In this document: positions 1-8,045 of the stretch, piece by piece | Layout: the number at the start of each line of letters is the position of its first letter | Numbering within the stretch: the stretch's first letter is position 1 | Assembly (NCBI RefSeq): GCF_023516215.1 | Contig: NZ_CP097349.1 | Location: 2,170,001 to 2,234,000 of the forward strand | Direction: 5' to 3' | Length of the DNA: 64,000 nt | Origin: Cytobacillus pseudoceanisediminis | Lineage (GTDB): Bacteria; Bacillota; Bacilli; Bacillales; Cytobacillaceae | The notes under the pieces: model-generated | Told to the model about the DNA's origin: nothing | Database searches by the model: none | Seen by the model: only the letters and a program-made list of their open reading frames with translations | Made by a program: the position numbers and the translations under genes

Positions 1-552
1 CATAAAGTCCTCATCCGTATTGGCAATGATTTTTGCCATAGCATTCAGATCTCCGCTTGCTTCTTTAACTGCCGCAATGTTTGGAATTTCCGAAAGGCGG
101 ATGATCGTTTCAGGCAGAATATTGACCGAAGAGCGTCCAGGAATATTGTAAACCATTACTGGGAGGCTCGTGTTTTCTGCAATTGCCTTGAAATGCTGAT
201 AAAGCCCTTCCTGATTTGGCTTATTGTAATAAGGTGCAACGATCATGATGGCATCTACACCAATTTGCTCTGCTTTTTTCGTTAATTCAATGGATTCGTA
301 CGTATTATTGCTTCCAGTGCCTGCAATTACAGGCACACGTTTGTCAGCCACTTTCACTGCGTGTTTGAATAATGCCAGCTTTTCCTCTTTGGTCAATGTT
401 GGCGACTCGCCGGTAGTTCCGGCAATAACCAATGAATCTGTACCGTTTTCAATAAGATGATTGATAAGCTGTGTTGTTTTAGGGAAATCAATATGTCCCT
501 TATGATCGAATGGCGTTACCATTGCTGTTGATACTCGGCCAAATAGAACCAT
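1..552 (-). CDS. dapA: 4-hydroxy-tetrahydrodipicolinate synthase, 5' part (runs off the window)
   Basis: Condenses pyruvate with aspartate semialdehyde, the first committed step to diaminopimelate, lysine and spore dipicolinate, in the cytoplasm. The first 184 codons are present without interruption; the rest of a protein of about 290 residues lies beyond base 1. Visible family marks are the GTTGES loop near residue 45, the YNIPGR segment with the catalytic tyrosine at 135, and the KEASGD segment with the Schiff-base lysine at 163. The start ATG at 552 follows an AAGGAG site seven bases upstream. It lies 126 bp downstream of dapG and is probably co-transcribed with asd and dapG. Confidence 0.97.
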   Translation of the reverse strand, partial: MVLFGRVSTAMVTPFDHKGHIDFPKTTQLINHLIENGTDSLVIAGTTGESPTLTKEEKLALFKHAVKVADKRVPVIAGTGSNNTYESIELTKKAEQIGVDAIMIVAPYYNKPNQEGLYQHFKAIAENTSLPVMVYNIPGRSSVNILPETIIRLSEIPNIAAVKEASGDLNAMAKIIANTDEDFM

Positions 553-678
553 GTTTACACTCCTTGCAGATGTTTAAAAGACCGGAAGAAACGGGCGGAT
601 CTGCCGAATAGGATGCAAATCCGTCGTTAACCGCTGAAGGGCTTTCTTCCCCTTTTTAAACATGATATTTTTCTTAGA

Positions 679-1923
679 TTAAATGTCTGTTCTCTCATAT
701 TCTGCCAAATCTTCTTCCAGGCGAAAAGCATCGTGCAATGCATTAACAGACTTTATCAAATCTGCCTGCTTCACCAGAACCCATATTGTTGTATGGCTGT
801 CTGCAGATTGCAAGATACGAATTCCCTGCTCGGACAATGCTGTCACAATTCGTGAAGCCACACCAGGAACACCCTGCATTCCTGCACCTACAACCGAAAC
901 CTTTGCGCACTCTCTTTCAACCAGTGGATCGTGACCCAGGCCCTTTAGAATACTAATCGCTTTATCAGTCATTTCTTCCGTAACCGTGTAGTTGACGCCA
1001 TTTGGATATATATTGATAAAGTCGACGCTGATCCCCTGGTTTGCCATCGCTTTAAAGACCTCAGACTGAAGATCATATTGATCTTTCTTCGCAAGAACCT
1101 TTATTTGAGTCACATTGGATACGTGGGCAATTCCTGTTACGGAGCGCTCTTTAATATCTGTCCCGCGCCTGTTCTTATTCAAAGTTGTGACAAGTGTTCC
1201 GAGACTATCGGAGTATGTTGAGCGGATTCTGATCGGAATCTTGGCCTGCATGGCAATTTCGACAGCACGAGGGTGAATAACCTTAGCACCCTGATACGCC
1301 ATATTGCAGACTTCCGTATAAGTGACAACTGATAATGGGCGTGCATTTTCGGCTATGCGCGGATCAGCAGTCATGATGCCTTCCACATCAGTAAAGATAT
1401 CAATCCACTCGGCATTTAGGGCTGCGCCAAGAGCCGCTGCGGAGGTATCACTGCCGCCCCTTCCGATCGTTGTGACATCACCGGTTTTAGAAGAACCCTG
1501 AAAACCTGCAACGACGATGACATCTTGATTCTCAAGCTCTTTCAATAGTCTGTCGCACTTCATATCGATAATTTTTGCATTTGTATGATCATTATTTGTT
1601 CTAAATCCTGCCTGTGCCCCTGTTAAAGCTGCTGCTGTGATTCCATGTTCATTCAGCATGTTTGAAAAAACGACACTTGAGATGACTTCACCGCAGGATA
1701 AAAGCAGATCCGTTTCGCGTTTGCTGATCTTGCTGTTATTGCCTTCTACAAGCGAAAGCAGTGTGTCTGTTGCATAAGGATCGCCTTTTCGGCCCATCGC
1801 TGAAACAACAACAACAACCTTATATCCGTCAGCCAGCGCTTTTTTTATGTGCTTAAGCGCATGTTCGCGGCTATTTTCATCGCGAACTGATGTGCCTCCA
1901 TATTTTTGAACGATGATATTCAT
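679..1923 (-). CDS. dapG: Aspartate kinase I (DapG type)
   Basis: Phosphorylates aspartate to start the aspartate-family pathway. The 414-residue protein begins with the kinase motif VQKYGGTSV, has the GRGGSDTSA segment near residue 155, and ends in two ACT-type regulatory repeats from about residue 260. This is the undivided class I architecture. In B. subtilis DapG is the diaminopimelate-sensitive isozyme; that sensitivity is inferred here from orthology. It sits 41 bp after asd and before dapA, matching the B. subtilis asd-dapG-dapA order. The symbol rests on that context, because other Bacillus aspartokinases share the fold. Confidence 0.95.
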   Translation of the reverse strand: MNIIVQKYGGTSVRDENSREHALKHIKKALADGYKVVVVVSAMGRKGDPYATDTLLSLVEGNNSKISKRETDLLLSCGEVISSVVFSNMLNEHGITAAALTGAQAGFRTNNDHTNAKIIDMKCDRLLKELENQDVIVVAGFQGSSKTGDVTTIGRGGSDTSAAALGAALNAEWIDIFTDVEGIMTADPRIAENARPLSVVTYTEVCNMAYQGAKVIHPRAVEIAMQAKIPIRIRSTYSDSLGTLVTTLNKNRRGTDIKERSVTGIAHVSNVTQIKVLAKKDQYDLQSEVFKAMANQGISVDFINIYPNGVNYTVTEEMTDKAISILKGLGHDPLVERECAKVSVVGAGMQGVPGVASRIVTALSEQGIRILQSADSHTTIWVLVKQADLIKSVNALHDAFRLEEDLAEYERTDI

Positions 1924-1964
1924 TAAAACACCTCTAACCTCTCAACATAAAGAGAATACGTTAA

Positions 1965-3014
1965 CTATTTCACTATTCCAAGTTTAATTAAGCTTTCGGC
2001 GATCTGCACGGAATTCCATGCAGCCCCTTTAAGAAGATTATCAGAAACCACCCACATATGGAAGCCTTTATCCTCATCCAAATCTTTGCGGATACGGCCG
2101 ACAAACACATCATTTTTACCGACACAATCAGCAGGCATTGGGTAAATCTGATTATCCGGATCATCCTGCAGGACAACACCTGGTGCACTTTCAAGAAGGC
2201 TCTTTATTTCATTTGCAGCAACGCCGTCTGTATCCACTTCAAAATAAAGGGACTCTGAGTGTCCGGTTGCCACCGGGAGACGCACACATGTAGCAGCCAC
2301 TTGCAGCCCTGGCATATGCATGATTTTCTTTGTCTCATTGATCATTTTCATTTCTTCAAAAGTGTAGCCATTATCCTGAAACTTATCAATTTGCGGAATC
2401 GCATTGAAAGCAATCTGATAGTGTTTTTTATCGCTCTTAACAGGAAGAATTGCAGGCTCATACTCTTCATTATTTATAATGGCTTTTGTCTGCTCATTCA
2501 GCTCTTGAACTGCAGCTGCTCCTGAACCTGAAACAGCCTGGTAAGTAGAAACAATCACTTTTTTCAAACCGTATTTTTCTTTAACCGGCTTTAGTGCTAC
2601 AACCATTTGAATCGTAGAACAGTTTGGATTGGCGATAATGCCATTATGTGTATGAAGGTCGTCTTCATTTACTTCAGGTACGACAAGAGGCACATTTGGA
2701 TCCATACGGAATGCACTTGTGTTGTCTACCACAATGGCACCATGTTCAACCGCATGTGGAGCAAGTTCCTTGGATACGCTTCCGCCGGCACTGAATAATG
2801 CGATGTCCACGCCTTTAAAGCTCTCTGGCTTTGCTTCCTGAACCGTATACTCCTGTCCATTGAATGTTACCTTCGAGCCTGCAGAACGGGCTGATGATAA
2901 AAGTGTTAATTCAGAGATTGGAAATTCTCTATTTTCAAGTGTTTGAATCATTTGCTGACCAACTGCACCTGTTGCTCCAACTACCGCGACATGAAATCCT
3001 TTTTTCTGTTCCAA
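1965..3014 (-). CDS. asd: Aspartate-semialdehyde dehydrogenase
   Basis: Reduces aspartyl phosphate to aspartate semialdehyde with NADPH, supplying the dap/lysine, threonine and methionine branches. The 349-residue protein has an N-terminal Rossmann motif VGATGAVGQQM near residue 12. The catalytic cysteine is in ANPNCST, and the KHYQIAFNAIPQ and FVGRIRKD segments are typical of the family. I place the start at a TTG codon (3014), preceded by AAGGGG nine bases upstream; no better in-frame ATG fits. The 290-bp upstream region carries a candidate extended -10 promoter and several hairpins, so asd is probably transcribed separately from dpaB as well as by read-through. Confidence 0.96.
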   Translation of the reverse strand: MEQKKGFHVAVVGATGAVGQQMIQTLENREFPISELTLLSSARSAGSKVTFNGQEYTVQEAKPESFKGVDIALFSAGGSVSKELAPHAVEHGAIVVDNTSAFRMDPNVPLVVPEVNEDDLHTHNGIIANPNCSTIQMVVALKPVKEKYGLKKVIVSTYQAVSGSGAAAVQELNEQTKAIINNEEYEPAILPVKSDKKHYQIAFNAIPQIDKFQDNGYTFEEMKMINETKKIMHMPGLQVAATCVRLPVATGHSESLYFEVDTDGVAANEIKSLLESAPGVVLQDDPDNQIYPMPADCVGKNDVFVGRIRKDLDEDKGFHMWVVSDNLLKGAAWNSVQIAESLIKLGIVK

Positions 3015-3304
3015 ATTTCTTTTCCCCTTCCAGTACCATTATATTTTTCTAGCAAAATTAGTTTTTTAGTGAAAAAGCAATATGCCCAAAATTCAATAGA
3101 ACGGCAGCCAAATACAATTGGCAGCCGTTTTCCTGCCTGATTTTGAAGATGGCAGGCTTCCATTTATATTATCAGCATATTGTCATTACTCCAAGGTGTT
3201 AATATTAAATTAAACACAGCTTGGAGGTTGGTTATCTTAATAACCTTTATTCTAACATATTCGTTCACTAAAGGACTAAAAATTTTTGCTAGAAAAAATA
3301 GGGG
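3015..3304 (-). promoter_or_regulatory. Structured 5' region of asd: extended -10 promoter and four hairpins
   Basis: On the minus strand TGT-TAGAAT at 3249-3257 resembles an extended -10 element, with no clear -35. Downstream come four inverted repeats: 3230-3245 (GGTTAT/ATAACC), 3191-3224 (CCAAG/CTTGG closing an imperfect inner stem), 3132-3157 (CCTGCC/GGCAGG) and 3100-3129 (AACGGC-GCCAA against TTGGC-GCCGTT with one central mismatch). None is followed by a clear uridine run. I do not recognise the lysine riboswitch (L box) here. Promoter assignment is tentative; the stems are seen directly. Confidence 0.4.
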
Positions 3305-3904
3305 CTAACTTTCGTCTTTATATCTTTCCACTAAAACAGGCTGCAGCTGCTTGCCTTCCATGGCATGAATCACTGTGTCAGATAATGCTGTCATTCTTGC
3401 CACCATTGAATTTGGCTTCTTTACAGGATCGTCCTGGCCATATGGAATAAAATAAATATTTTTCGTAGCCATTAGTCTCATTAAGTTTACCCCGTTTAAA
3501 CCCAATGCATCATTGGTGGATATTCCGAGCACAACTGGTTTGCCGTTTCTTAAAGTTGCCTTTGCTGCCATCAGGACGGGCGAATCGGTCATGGCATTGG
3601 CAAATTTGCTCATGGTATTTCCAGTTAGCGGGGCAATCACCATACAATCTAGAGGTATCTTAGGTCCCAGCGGTTCCGCTTTCACAATTGAATCGATCAC
3701 TTTATTTCCAGTCAGATCTTCAATTCTTTGAACCCAGTCTTCCCCTTTCCCGAATCTAGTCTCAGTGCTCTTTACCGTAAAGGTTACAACCGGAAGCACT
3801 TCAGCCCCTGCAAGAACGAGCCTTTCTATTTCCGGAAACACTGCATCGTATGTGCAATGTGATCCTGTTAAACCAAATCCGATTCTTTTTCCTTTCAAAC
3901 TCAT
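3305..3904 (-). CDS. dpaB: Dipicolinate synthase subunit B
   Basis: Flavoprotein-like subunit of dipicolinate synthase, which oxidises dihydrodipicolinate to dipicolinic acid in the mother cell for loading into the spore core. The 199-residue product shows the flavoprotein family pattern: an N-terminal GFGLTGSHCTYD segment, a PLTGNTMSKFANAMTDSPV segment and PVVLGISTNDALG. Its ATG overlaps the dpaA stop codon in an ATGA arrangement, indicating translational coupling. In B. subtilis this pair is spoVFA-spoVFB, transcribed by sigma-K. Confidence 0.96.
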   Translation of the reverse strand: MSLKGKRIGFGLTGSHCTYDAVFPEIERLVLAGAEVLPVVTFTVKSTETRFGKGEDWVQRIEDLTGNKVIDSIVKAEPLGPKIPLDCMVIAPLTGNTMSKFANAMTDSPVLMAAKATLRNGKPVVLGISTNDALGLNGVNLMRLMATKNIYFIPYGQDDPVKKPNSMVARMTALSDTVIHAMEGKQLQPVLVERYKDES

Positions 3905-4803
3905 TTTGTATTCCCCTTTCTCTTTTGCAAATCTTCCATAATCAATTGAGAAAGAACATTCGCCAGTATCTGCCCCGCTGTTTTCGGAGCAACGATTCCA
4001 GGCAGGCCTGGTGCGAGCAGCGCTTTCACTCCCCGTTTTTCCGCATAGCGAAAATCGGTTCCTCCGGGCTTTGAAGCCAGGTCAATGATAAGCGTATGTG
4101 TAGGCATTTTCGAAATGACGGACGCTGTTACAACTAAATGAGGAGCAGTATTTATGCAAATATCAACATCTTTTACAGCATCTTCAATCTCTTTCAGGTT
4201 GAATGGGGTAAGACCCATTTCTGTTATCCGGGCAATGTGTTCACTTTTTCTCGCGCCTACTTTTACTTTTGCACCCAGTGCACGAAAGGTTCTTGCTACA
4301 CTCATTCCAACTCTGCCAAGGCCGATTACGGCTATATTAGATCCATGAATGGTGAAATCAGTATGCTGGATCGCCATCATGATAGTTCCTTCTACTGTTG
4401 GAATTGAATTGTAAATGGCTACATCATCTCTTTCAAATAATTGAACAAGACGGCGGTCTGCCGACTTGGTAACTCCTGTTAAATACGAGTTGGTTATGCC
4501 GGAATAAACTGTACAGTGTGCTGGAGTCTGCGAGAGAATTTCCTCTTCAAGAGTCACCTTTTCATTGGAAAAAATTGTTTCAATCTGCCCCTCAAGGCCC
4601 GTGCCGGGAACAGGCAAAATAATCGCGTCTATATGGGAAAAATCCACTTCATCTATTTTTTCTTTTACCGCACCAGAGAACGCATGATCCAGCTGCTCAA
4701 ATCCGATTAATGAGAGCTTTGCATCAAGCTCAGTCAGTTTCCGGATGATTTCGAGCTGCCTTGCATCACCGCCGATGACTGCTATTTGGGTTCCTGTCAG
4801 CAT
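3901..4803 (-). CDS. dpaA: Dipicolinate synthase subunit A
   Basis: NAD(P)-binding subunit of dipicolinate synthase, working with DpaB late in sporulation. I start the protein at ATG 4803, where the sequence MLTGTQIAVIGGDARQ matches the family N-terminus and an AAGGTGAG site lies just upstream; a longer frame to 4944 adds residues with no family character. Of 300 residues, the central GLGRVGMSVA (about 158-167) is the dinucleotide-binding loop and the end has LLAPGLPGIVAPKTAGQIL. It is the first gene of the dpaAB pair, after a 340-bp spacer with a terminator and a candidate sigma-K promoter. Confidence 0.96.
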   Translation of the reverse strand: MLTGTQIAVIGGDARQLEIIRKLTELDAKLSLIGFEQLDHAFSGAVKEKIDEVDFSHIDAIILPVPGTGLEGQIETIFSNEKVTLEEEILSQTPAHCTVYSGITNSYLTGVTKSADRRLVQLFERDDVAIYNSIPTVEGTIMMAIQHTDFTIHGSNIAVIGLGRVGMSVARTFRALGAKVKVGARKSEHIARITEMGLTPFNLKEIEDAVKDVDICINTAPHLVVTASVISKMPTHTLIIDLASKPGGTDFRYAEKRGVKALLAPGLPGIVAPKTAGQILANVLSQLIMEDLQKRKGNTK

Positions 4804-5033
4804 GCAACACTCACCTTCTTTTTCTTTCTTTTTAAGAAAGCATTTATTTTTGAAGCCAATGACCGCATGACTCCTGGTAAAAAATATCCTCGCACCGGCA
4901 TCGCCACTATACAACAGCTGCGGCACGAGACAGCAATTGCACAAGCAGATTTATCTTAAACGAAATGTGGCGTTTTTTTGGCCGGCAATTCATCTAATAA
5001 CCATAAGGGAATTGTTGTATTGAACTACTTCAA

Positions 5034-5063
5034 CATCTTATGTATGAAGGGGGCAATAGGTGA
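5034..5063 (-). promoter_or_regulatory. Candidate sigma-K promoter for dpaA-dpaB
   Basis: The minus strand has TCACC at 5059-5063 and CATAAGATG at 5034-5042. The AC dinucleotide is 17 bases before the -10 element, close to the sigma-K pattern (AC, 16-17 bases, CATANNNTA). In B. subtilis spoVFA is known to be sigma-K dependent, which is why I searched for it. The implied leader of about 230 bases is long, and the last -10 base does not match. I see no other element in the rest of 4804-5130. Confidence 0.35.
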
Positions 5064-5130
5064 GTTTTCCATTTAAAAGAAAATGGATCAGCGTGGAAAG
5101 AAATTTTTAGACATTAAGGAGATGAGATTC

Positions 5131-5160
5131 CAAAAAACAAAAAGGACCTAATCGGCCCTT
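5131..5160 (-). terminator. Intrinsic terminator after ymxH
   Basis: On the minus strand AAGGGCC pairs with GGTCCTT (one G-U pair) around a five-base loop, followed by TTTTTGTTTTTTGG. It lies ten bases after the ymxH stop codon and separates ymxH from dpaA. Confidence 0.8.
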
Positions 5161-5169
5161 CTTTCAAGA

Positions 5170-5424
5170 TTATTCCTGCTGACCATCATTTTCCGGAATA
5201 TCAATAATGATCATGTCATTGCCTATCTTTCTTATATGCTGCCATGATACCCGAATTTCGTCTCCTTGCCGCTTGAAGCCGAACCACTTTAATGAAGGAA
5301 TGAGCAATGCCTGGATCTGTCCACTTTTTTCATTTATTTCAAGATCTGTCTGCCCAAGCACCCCAAGCCGTTCCGCACGCTTCACATCCACGATTTCCTT
5401 TCCGCTCAGCTCACTTAATCTCAT
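5170..5424 (-). CDS. ymxH: YlmC/YmxH family sporulation protein (PRC-barrel)
   Basis: Small 84-residue protein starting MRLSELSGKEIVDV, the typical opening of the YlmC/YmxH PRC-barrel family. The GVLGQTDLEIN and VSWQHIRKIGNDMIIID segments form the predicted beta-barrel. Members are found in endospore formers and many are induced in sporulation, but their molecular role is not established. Genes on both sides match B. subtilis (mlpA upstream, dpaA downstream). It is bounded by terminators on both sides, so it is probably transcribed alone. Confidence 0.9.
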   Translation of the reverse strand: MRLSELSGKEIVDVKRAERLGVLGQTDLEINEKSGQIQALLIPSLKWFGFKRQGDEIRVSWQHIRKIGNDMIIIDIPENDGQQE

Positions 5425-5494
5425 CCTCTGCCCTCCTCTTTTCTCTTTCTCTATATTTTTATCGTTCTGGGAGAAGTTTTAGAAGTCCAAGACA

Positions 5495-5528
5495 AAAGAA
5501 AACAGCCTGCAGAATACAGGCTGTTTCT
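5495..5528 (-). terminator. Intrinsic terminator after mlpA
   Basis: A perfect ten-base stem, AAACAGCCTG with CAGGCTGTTT (5500-5509 and 5517-5526) around a seven-base loop. On the minus strand it runs into TTTTCTTTTG. It lies 47 bp past the mlpA stop. Confidence 0.85.
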
Positions 5529-5572
5529 CTCATGTTGATTTCCGGTTTTGCAATCGGGACACATCAAATTTA

Positions 5573-6808
5573 TTAAAGGTTTTTCGGAAGTTCTCCCTCC
5601 GGGCTGATTAAAGCCACAGAGTAATGCTCTGTGAAAATGGAATTCGCCATGTCATTCACGCCTTGCATGGAAACTGCATCGATTTCTTCTACAATTTCAT
5701 CCATAGAACGATGGCGGCCCAGCAGAAGTTCGTTTTTGCCATTGCGGCTCATTCTGCTGTTTGTACTTTCAAGGCTAAGCATCAAGCTTCCTTTAAGCTG
5801 TTCTTTGCTGTTATTCAGCTCTTTATCTGTGATGCCTTCTTTTTTAAGAGTGGCAAGAGTTTCCTGAATCGTATCAAACAGTACATCCAGCTGTTTAGCG
5901 CCTGTTCCGCCGTATAGCGTCACTATACCGCTATCCTGGAAGGCAGAATGATAAGAGAAAACAGAATATGCCAATCCTTTTTGTTCCCTGACATCCTGGA
6001 ATAAGCGGCTGCTCATGCTTCCGCCCAAAATATTATTTAAAACAATCAGATTGTATATATCCTCATGCCCTACCTGCAGCCCCTCGAACCCCAAGCAAAG
6101 ATGTGCCTGCTCGGTATCCTTTTTACGGGCAAGATGGTTTGAATGGAATTCTGGCTTCTGCTCTGGGCGTTCTCTATTTCCGCCTTCATAGGATCCAAAA
6201 TATTTTTCTACTTCTTTGATGAAAGACTCATCGATATTTCCGGCAATGGAAATCACAACGTTTTCAGGTGTATAGGTTTCATGCATATACTGCTTTAATG
6301 TTTCACCATTAAACGTGGCTAGCGTTCCCTCAGTGCCAAGGATCGGATAGCCAAGAGAGTGGTTCTCATAGATTGCCTTACTCAAAAGATCATGTACAAT
6401 ATCATCAGGCGTGTCTTCATACATTTTGATTTCTTCATAAACAACATTCTTTTCTTTGTTCAGTTCCTCATCCACAAACGTGGAGTTAAAAAACATATCA
6501 GAAAGGACTTCAAGAGCAAAGTCAGAATGGGTATCGAGTACTTTTGCGTAATAACATGTATATTCTTTTGAGGTGAATGCGTTCACCTGGCCGCCAATGC
6601 TATCAAAGCTCTCGGCAATTTCCCGGGCTGATCTTGTTTTCGTTCCCTTAAAAAACATGTGCTCGAGGAAATGAGAGATTCCATTATTTTCGGGAATCTC
6701 GTTTCGTGAACCTGTTCCGATCCATACTCCGATCGCAACAGAACGGACGGTTGGAATGTTTTCTAGTACGACTCTTACTCCGTTTTGGCATGTATATTTC
6801 TTGATCAA
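5573..6808 (-). CDS. mlpA: M16-family zinc processing protease MlpA
   Basis: Cytoplasmic metallopeptidase of the pitrilysin (M16) family, 411 residues. The inverted zinc motif HFLEH appears near residue 47, with the downstream glutamate in NVVYEEIKMYED; a second, inactive M16 half follows. I use a TTG start at 6808 because an AGGAGG site lies seven bases upstream and the N-terminus then reads like the B. subtilis protein; an upstream frame to 6841 lacks support. In B. subtilis MlpA (YmxG) has been linked to control of an extracellular protease, which cannot be judged from sequence. Confidence 0.95.
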   Translation of the reverse strand: MIKKYTCQNGVRVVLENIPTVRSVAIGVWIGTGSRNEIPENNGISHFLEHMFFKGTKTRSAREIAESFDSIGGQVNAFTSKEYTCYYAKVLDTHSDFALEVLSDMFFNSTFVDEELNKEKNVVYEEIKMYEDTPDDIVHDLLSKAIYENHSLGYPILGTEGTLATFNGETLKQYMHETYTPENVVISIAGNIDESFIKEVEKYFGSYEGGNRERPEQKPEFHSNHLARKKDTEQAHLCLGFEGLQVGHEDIYNLIVLNNILGGSMSSRLFQDVREQKGLAYSVFSYHSAFQDSGIVTLYGGTGAKQLDVLFDTIQETLATLKKEGITDKELNNSKEQLKGSLMLSLESTNSRMSRNGKNELLLGRHRSMDEIVEEIDAVSMQGVNDMANSIFTEHYSVALISPEGELPKNL

Positions 6809-6848
6809 GTAAATTCCTCCTGTTCTGAAACCCAAAGACATACGTCCA

Positions 6849-7865
6849 TTAGTTTATATTATTATTGTTATTTTTTCCAAAATCCTGATTATTATTTTCC
6901 CGATTCTGGATTCTCTTCTCGCTTAACAATTCGGATACAGTTCCAATCTGAAGGTTCTTTTGCTTAAGCCCCGTAATAAGTCTATCGAGTGCTTTTTCGG
7001 TGGAGTCAGTAGGGTGCATCAGAATCAGTGCTCCATTATGAACCTTTGATAACACCCTATTTATCAGCACATCCGGGGATGGCTTTTTCCAATCCACTGT
7101 ATCAACAGTCCACATAACAGTGCCGAGGTTCTTCTCAGCAGCAATCTTCACTGTTTCATCTCTATAGCTGCCGCTTGGAGGAGCAAACCATGTAATGGGC
7201 TTACTCAGTTTTTCATCCATCGTGGCTTCAATCACATCATTTGTCTTTTGGATTTCTTCCCTTGTTTTAGCAGAAGAGATCACCTTCATATCCGGATGAG
7301 TGTACGAGTGGTTGCCCACTTCATGTCCTGCATCCATAATCATTCTGGCAAGTTCCGGATTATTCTTTACCCATCTTCCTTCAAGAAAGAAACTTGCTGA
7401 CACATTATGTTCCTTTAAAGTTGCCAGCATACCGGACAAATATTCATTTCCCCATGCCACATTGATAATGAAACTGACCATCGGTTTATCGGGATGGCCT
7501 TTATATACAGGTGACGGAGGGAGGTCCTTTAGCTTCACCTTCGGTTCAATTTGTTTAAATACAAGCTTATCTTCATTGAACCTCTTCTCTGATTTCATCT
7601 TTTTATAAGATGCCTCAACATCTACTTCAATTCCGTTAAGCCCTGGAATGGCTTTCCATACACGGTCTATTTTTGCATCCTGTGCAGGAATGCTGTATTC
7701 ATCTTTTTTTGCTGTAATCTCTTCATAAAGTAAATCCTTAGACTTGGAAACAGGTACGGCTCCCGTCTCCTGTTTGAGGCCAGATACATACTGATCAGTA
7801 AAAGGATTATTGATAAAAGCAAGTGCCATAACAAACATGATGGCGATATGGATAAACTTTCTCAT
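6849..7865 (-). CDS. ylxY: Polysaccharide deacetylase-like sporulation protein YlxY
   Basis: Predicted exported 338-residue protein with an N-terminal hydrophobic segment (residues 4-20) and a NodB-homology domain from about residue 128. The metal-site histidines are kept in NHSYTHP (185-191). The first NodB motif, normally TFDDGP with the catalytic aspartate, is replaced by INVAWGN (134-140), so classical deacetylase chemistry is doubtful; as I recall it, the B. subtilis YlxY sequence has the same change. FAPPSGSYRD fits motif 3. The C-terminus is asparagine-rich. It lies between pnp and mlpA as in B. subtilis. Confidence 0.93.
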   Translation of the reverse strand: MRKFIHIAIMFVMALAFINNPFTDQYVSGLKQETGAVPVSKSKDLLYEEITAKKDEYSIPAQDAKIDRVWKAIPGLNGIEVDVEASYKKMKSEKRFNEDKLVFKQIEPKVKLKDLPPSPVYKGHPDKPMVSFIINVAWGNEYLSGMLATLKEHNVSASFFLEGRWVKNNPELARMIMDAGHEVGNHSYTHPDMKVISSAKTREEIQKTNDVIEATMDEKLSKPITWFAPPSGSYRDETVKIAAEKNLGTVMWTVDTVDWKKPSPDVLINRVLSKVHNGALILMHPTDSTEKALDRLITGLKQKNLQIGTVSELLSEKRIQNRENNNQDFGKNNNNNIN

Positions 7866-7969
7866 TCTTCATGCCTCCTTCAATTCATAGTATGATTCAA
7901 AGGGACAAGGTAGAACGGAAGCAAATTACAAAGGTATAGGGCAAACGCCCCCATGGATATTCGTATATG

Positions 7970-7995
7970 TAAAAAGCCAGGGTTTCCCCTGGCTT
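7970..7995 (-). terminator. Intrinsic terminator after pnp
   Basis: Nine-base stem 7974-7982 with 7987-7995 (AAGCCAGGG/CCCTGGCTT on the minus strand) and a four-base loop, followed by TTTTTA. It ends transcription 50 bp past the pnp stop and separates pnp from ylxY. Confidence 0.88.
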
Positions 7996-8045
7996 CTAGG
8001 AAATTCAGCCCAGCAAAATGCTTCTCTTCTAAATAGAGGTTAGTA

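Noticed and set aside
553..678. CGGATTTGC/GCAGATCCG stem between dapG and dapA as a terminator
   Set aside because: No T run follows on the minus strand and dapA has a normal close ribosome-binding site.
3015..3304. Lysine riboswitch (L box) before asd
   Set aside because: The hairpin series does not show the conserved five-way junction sequence blocks.
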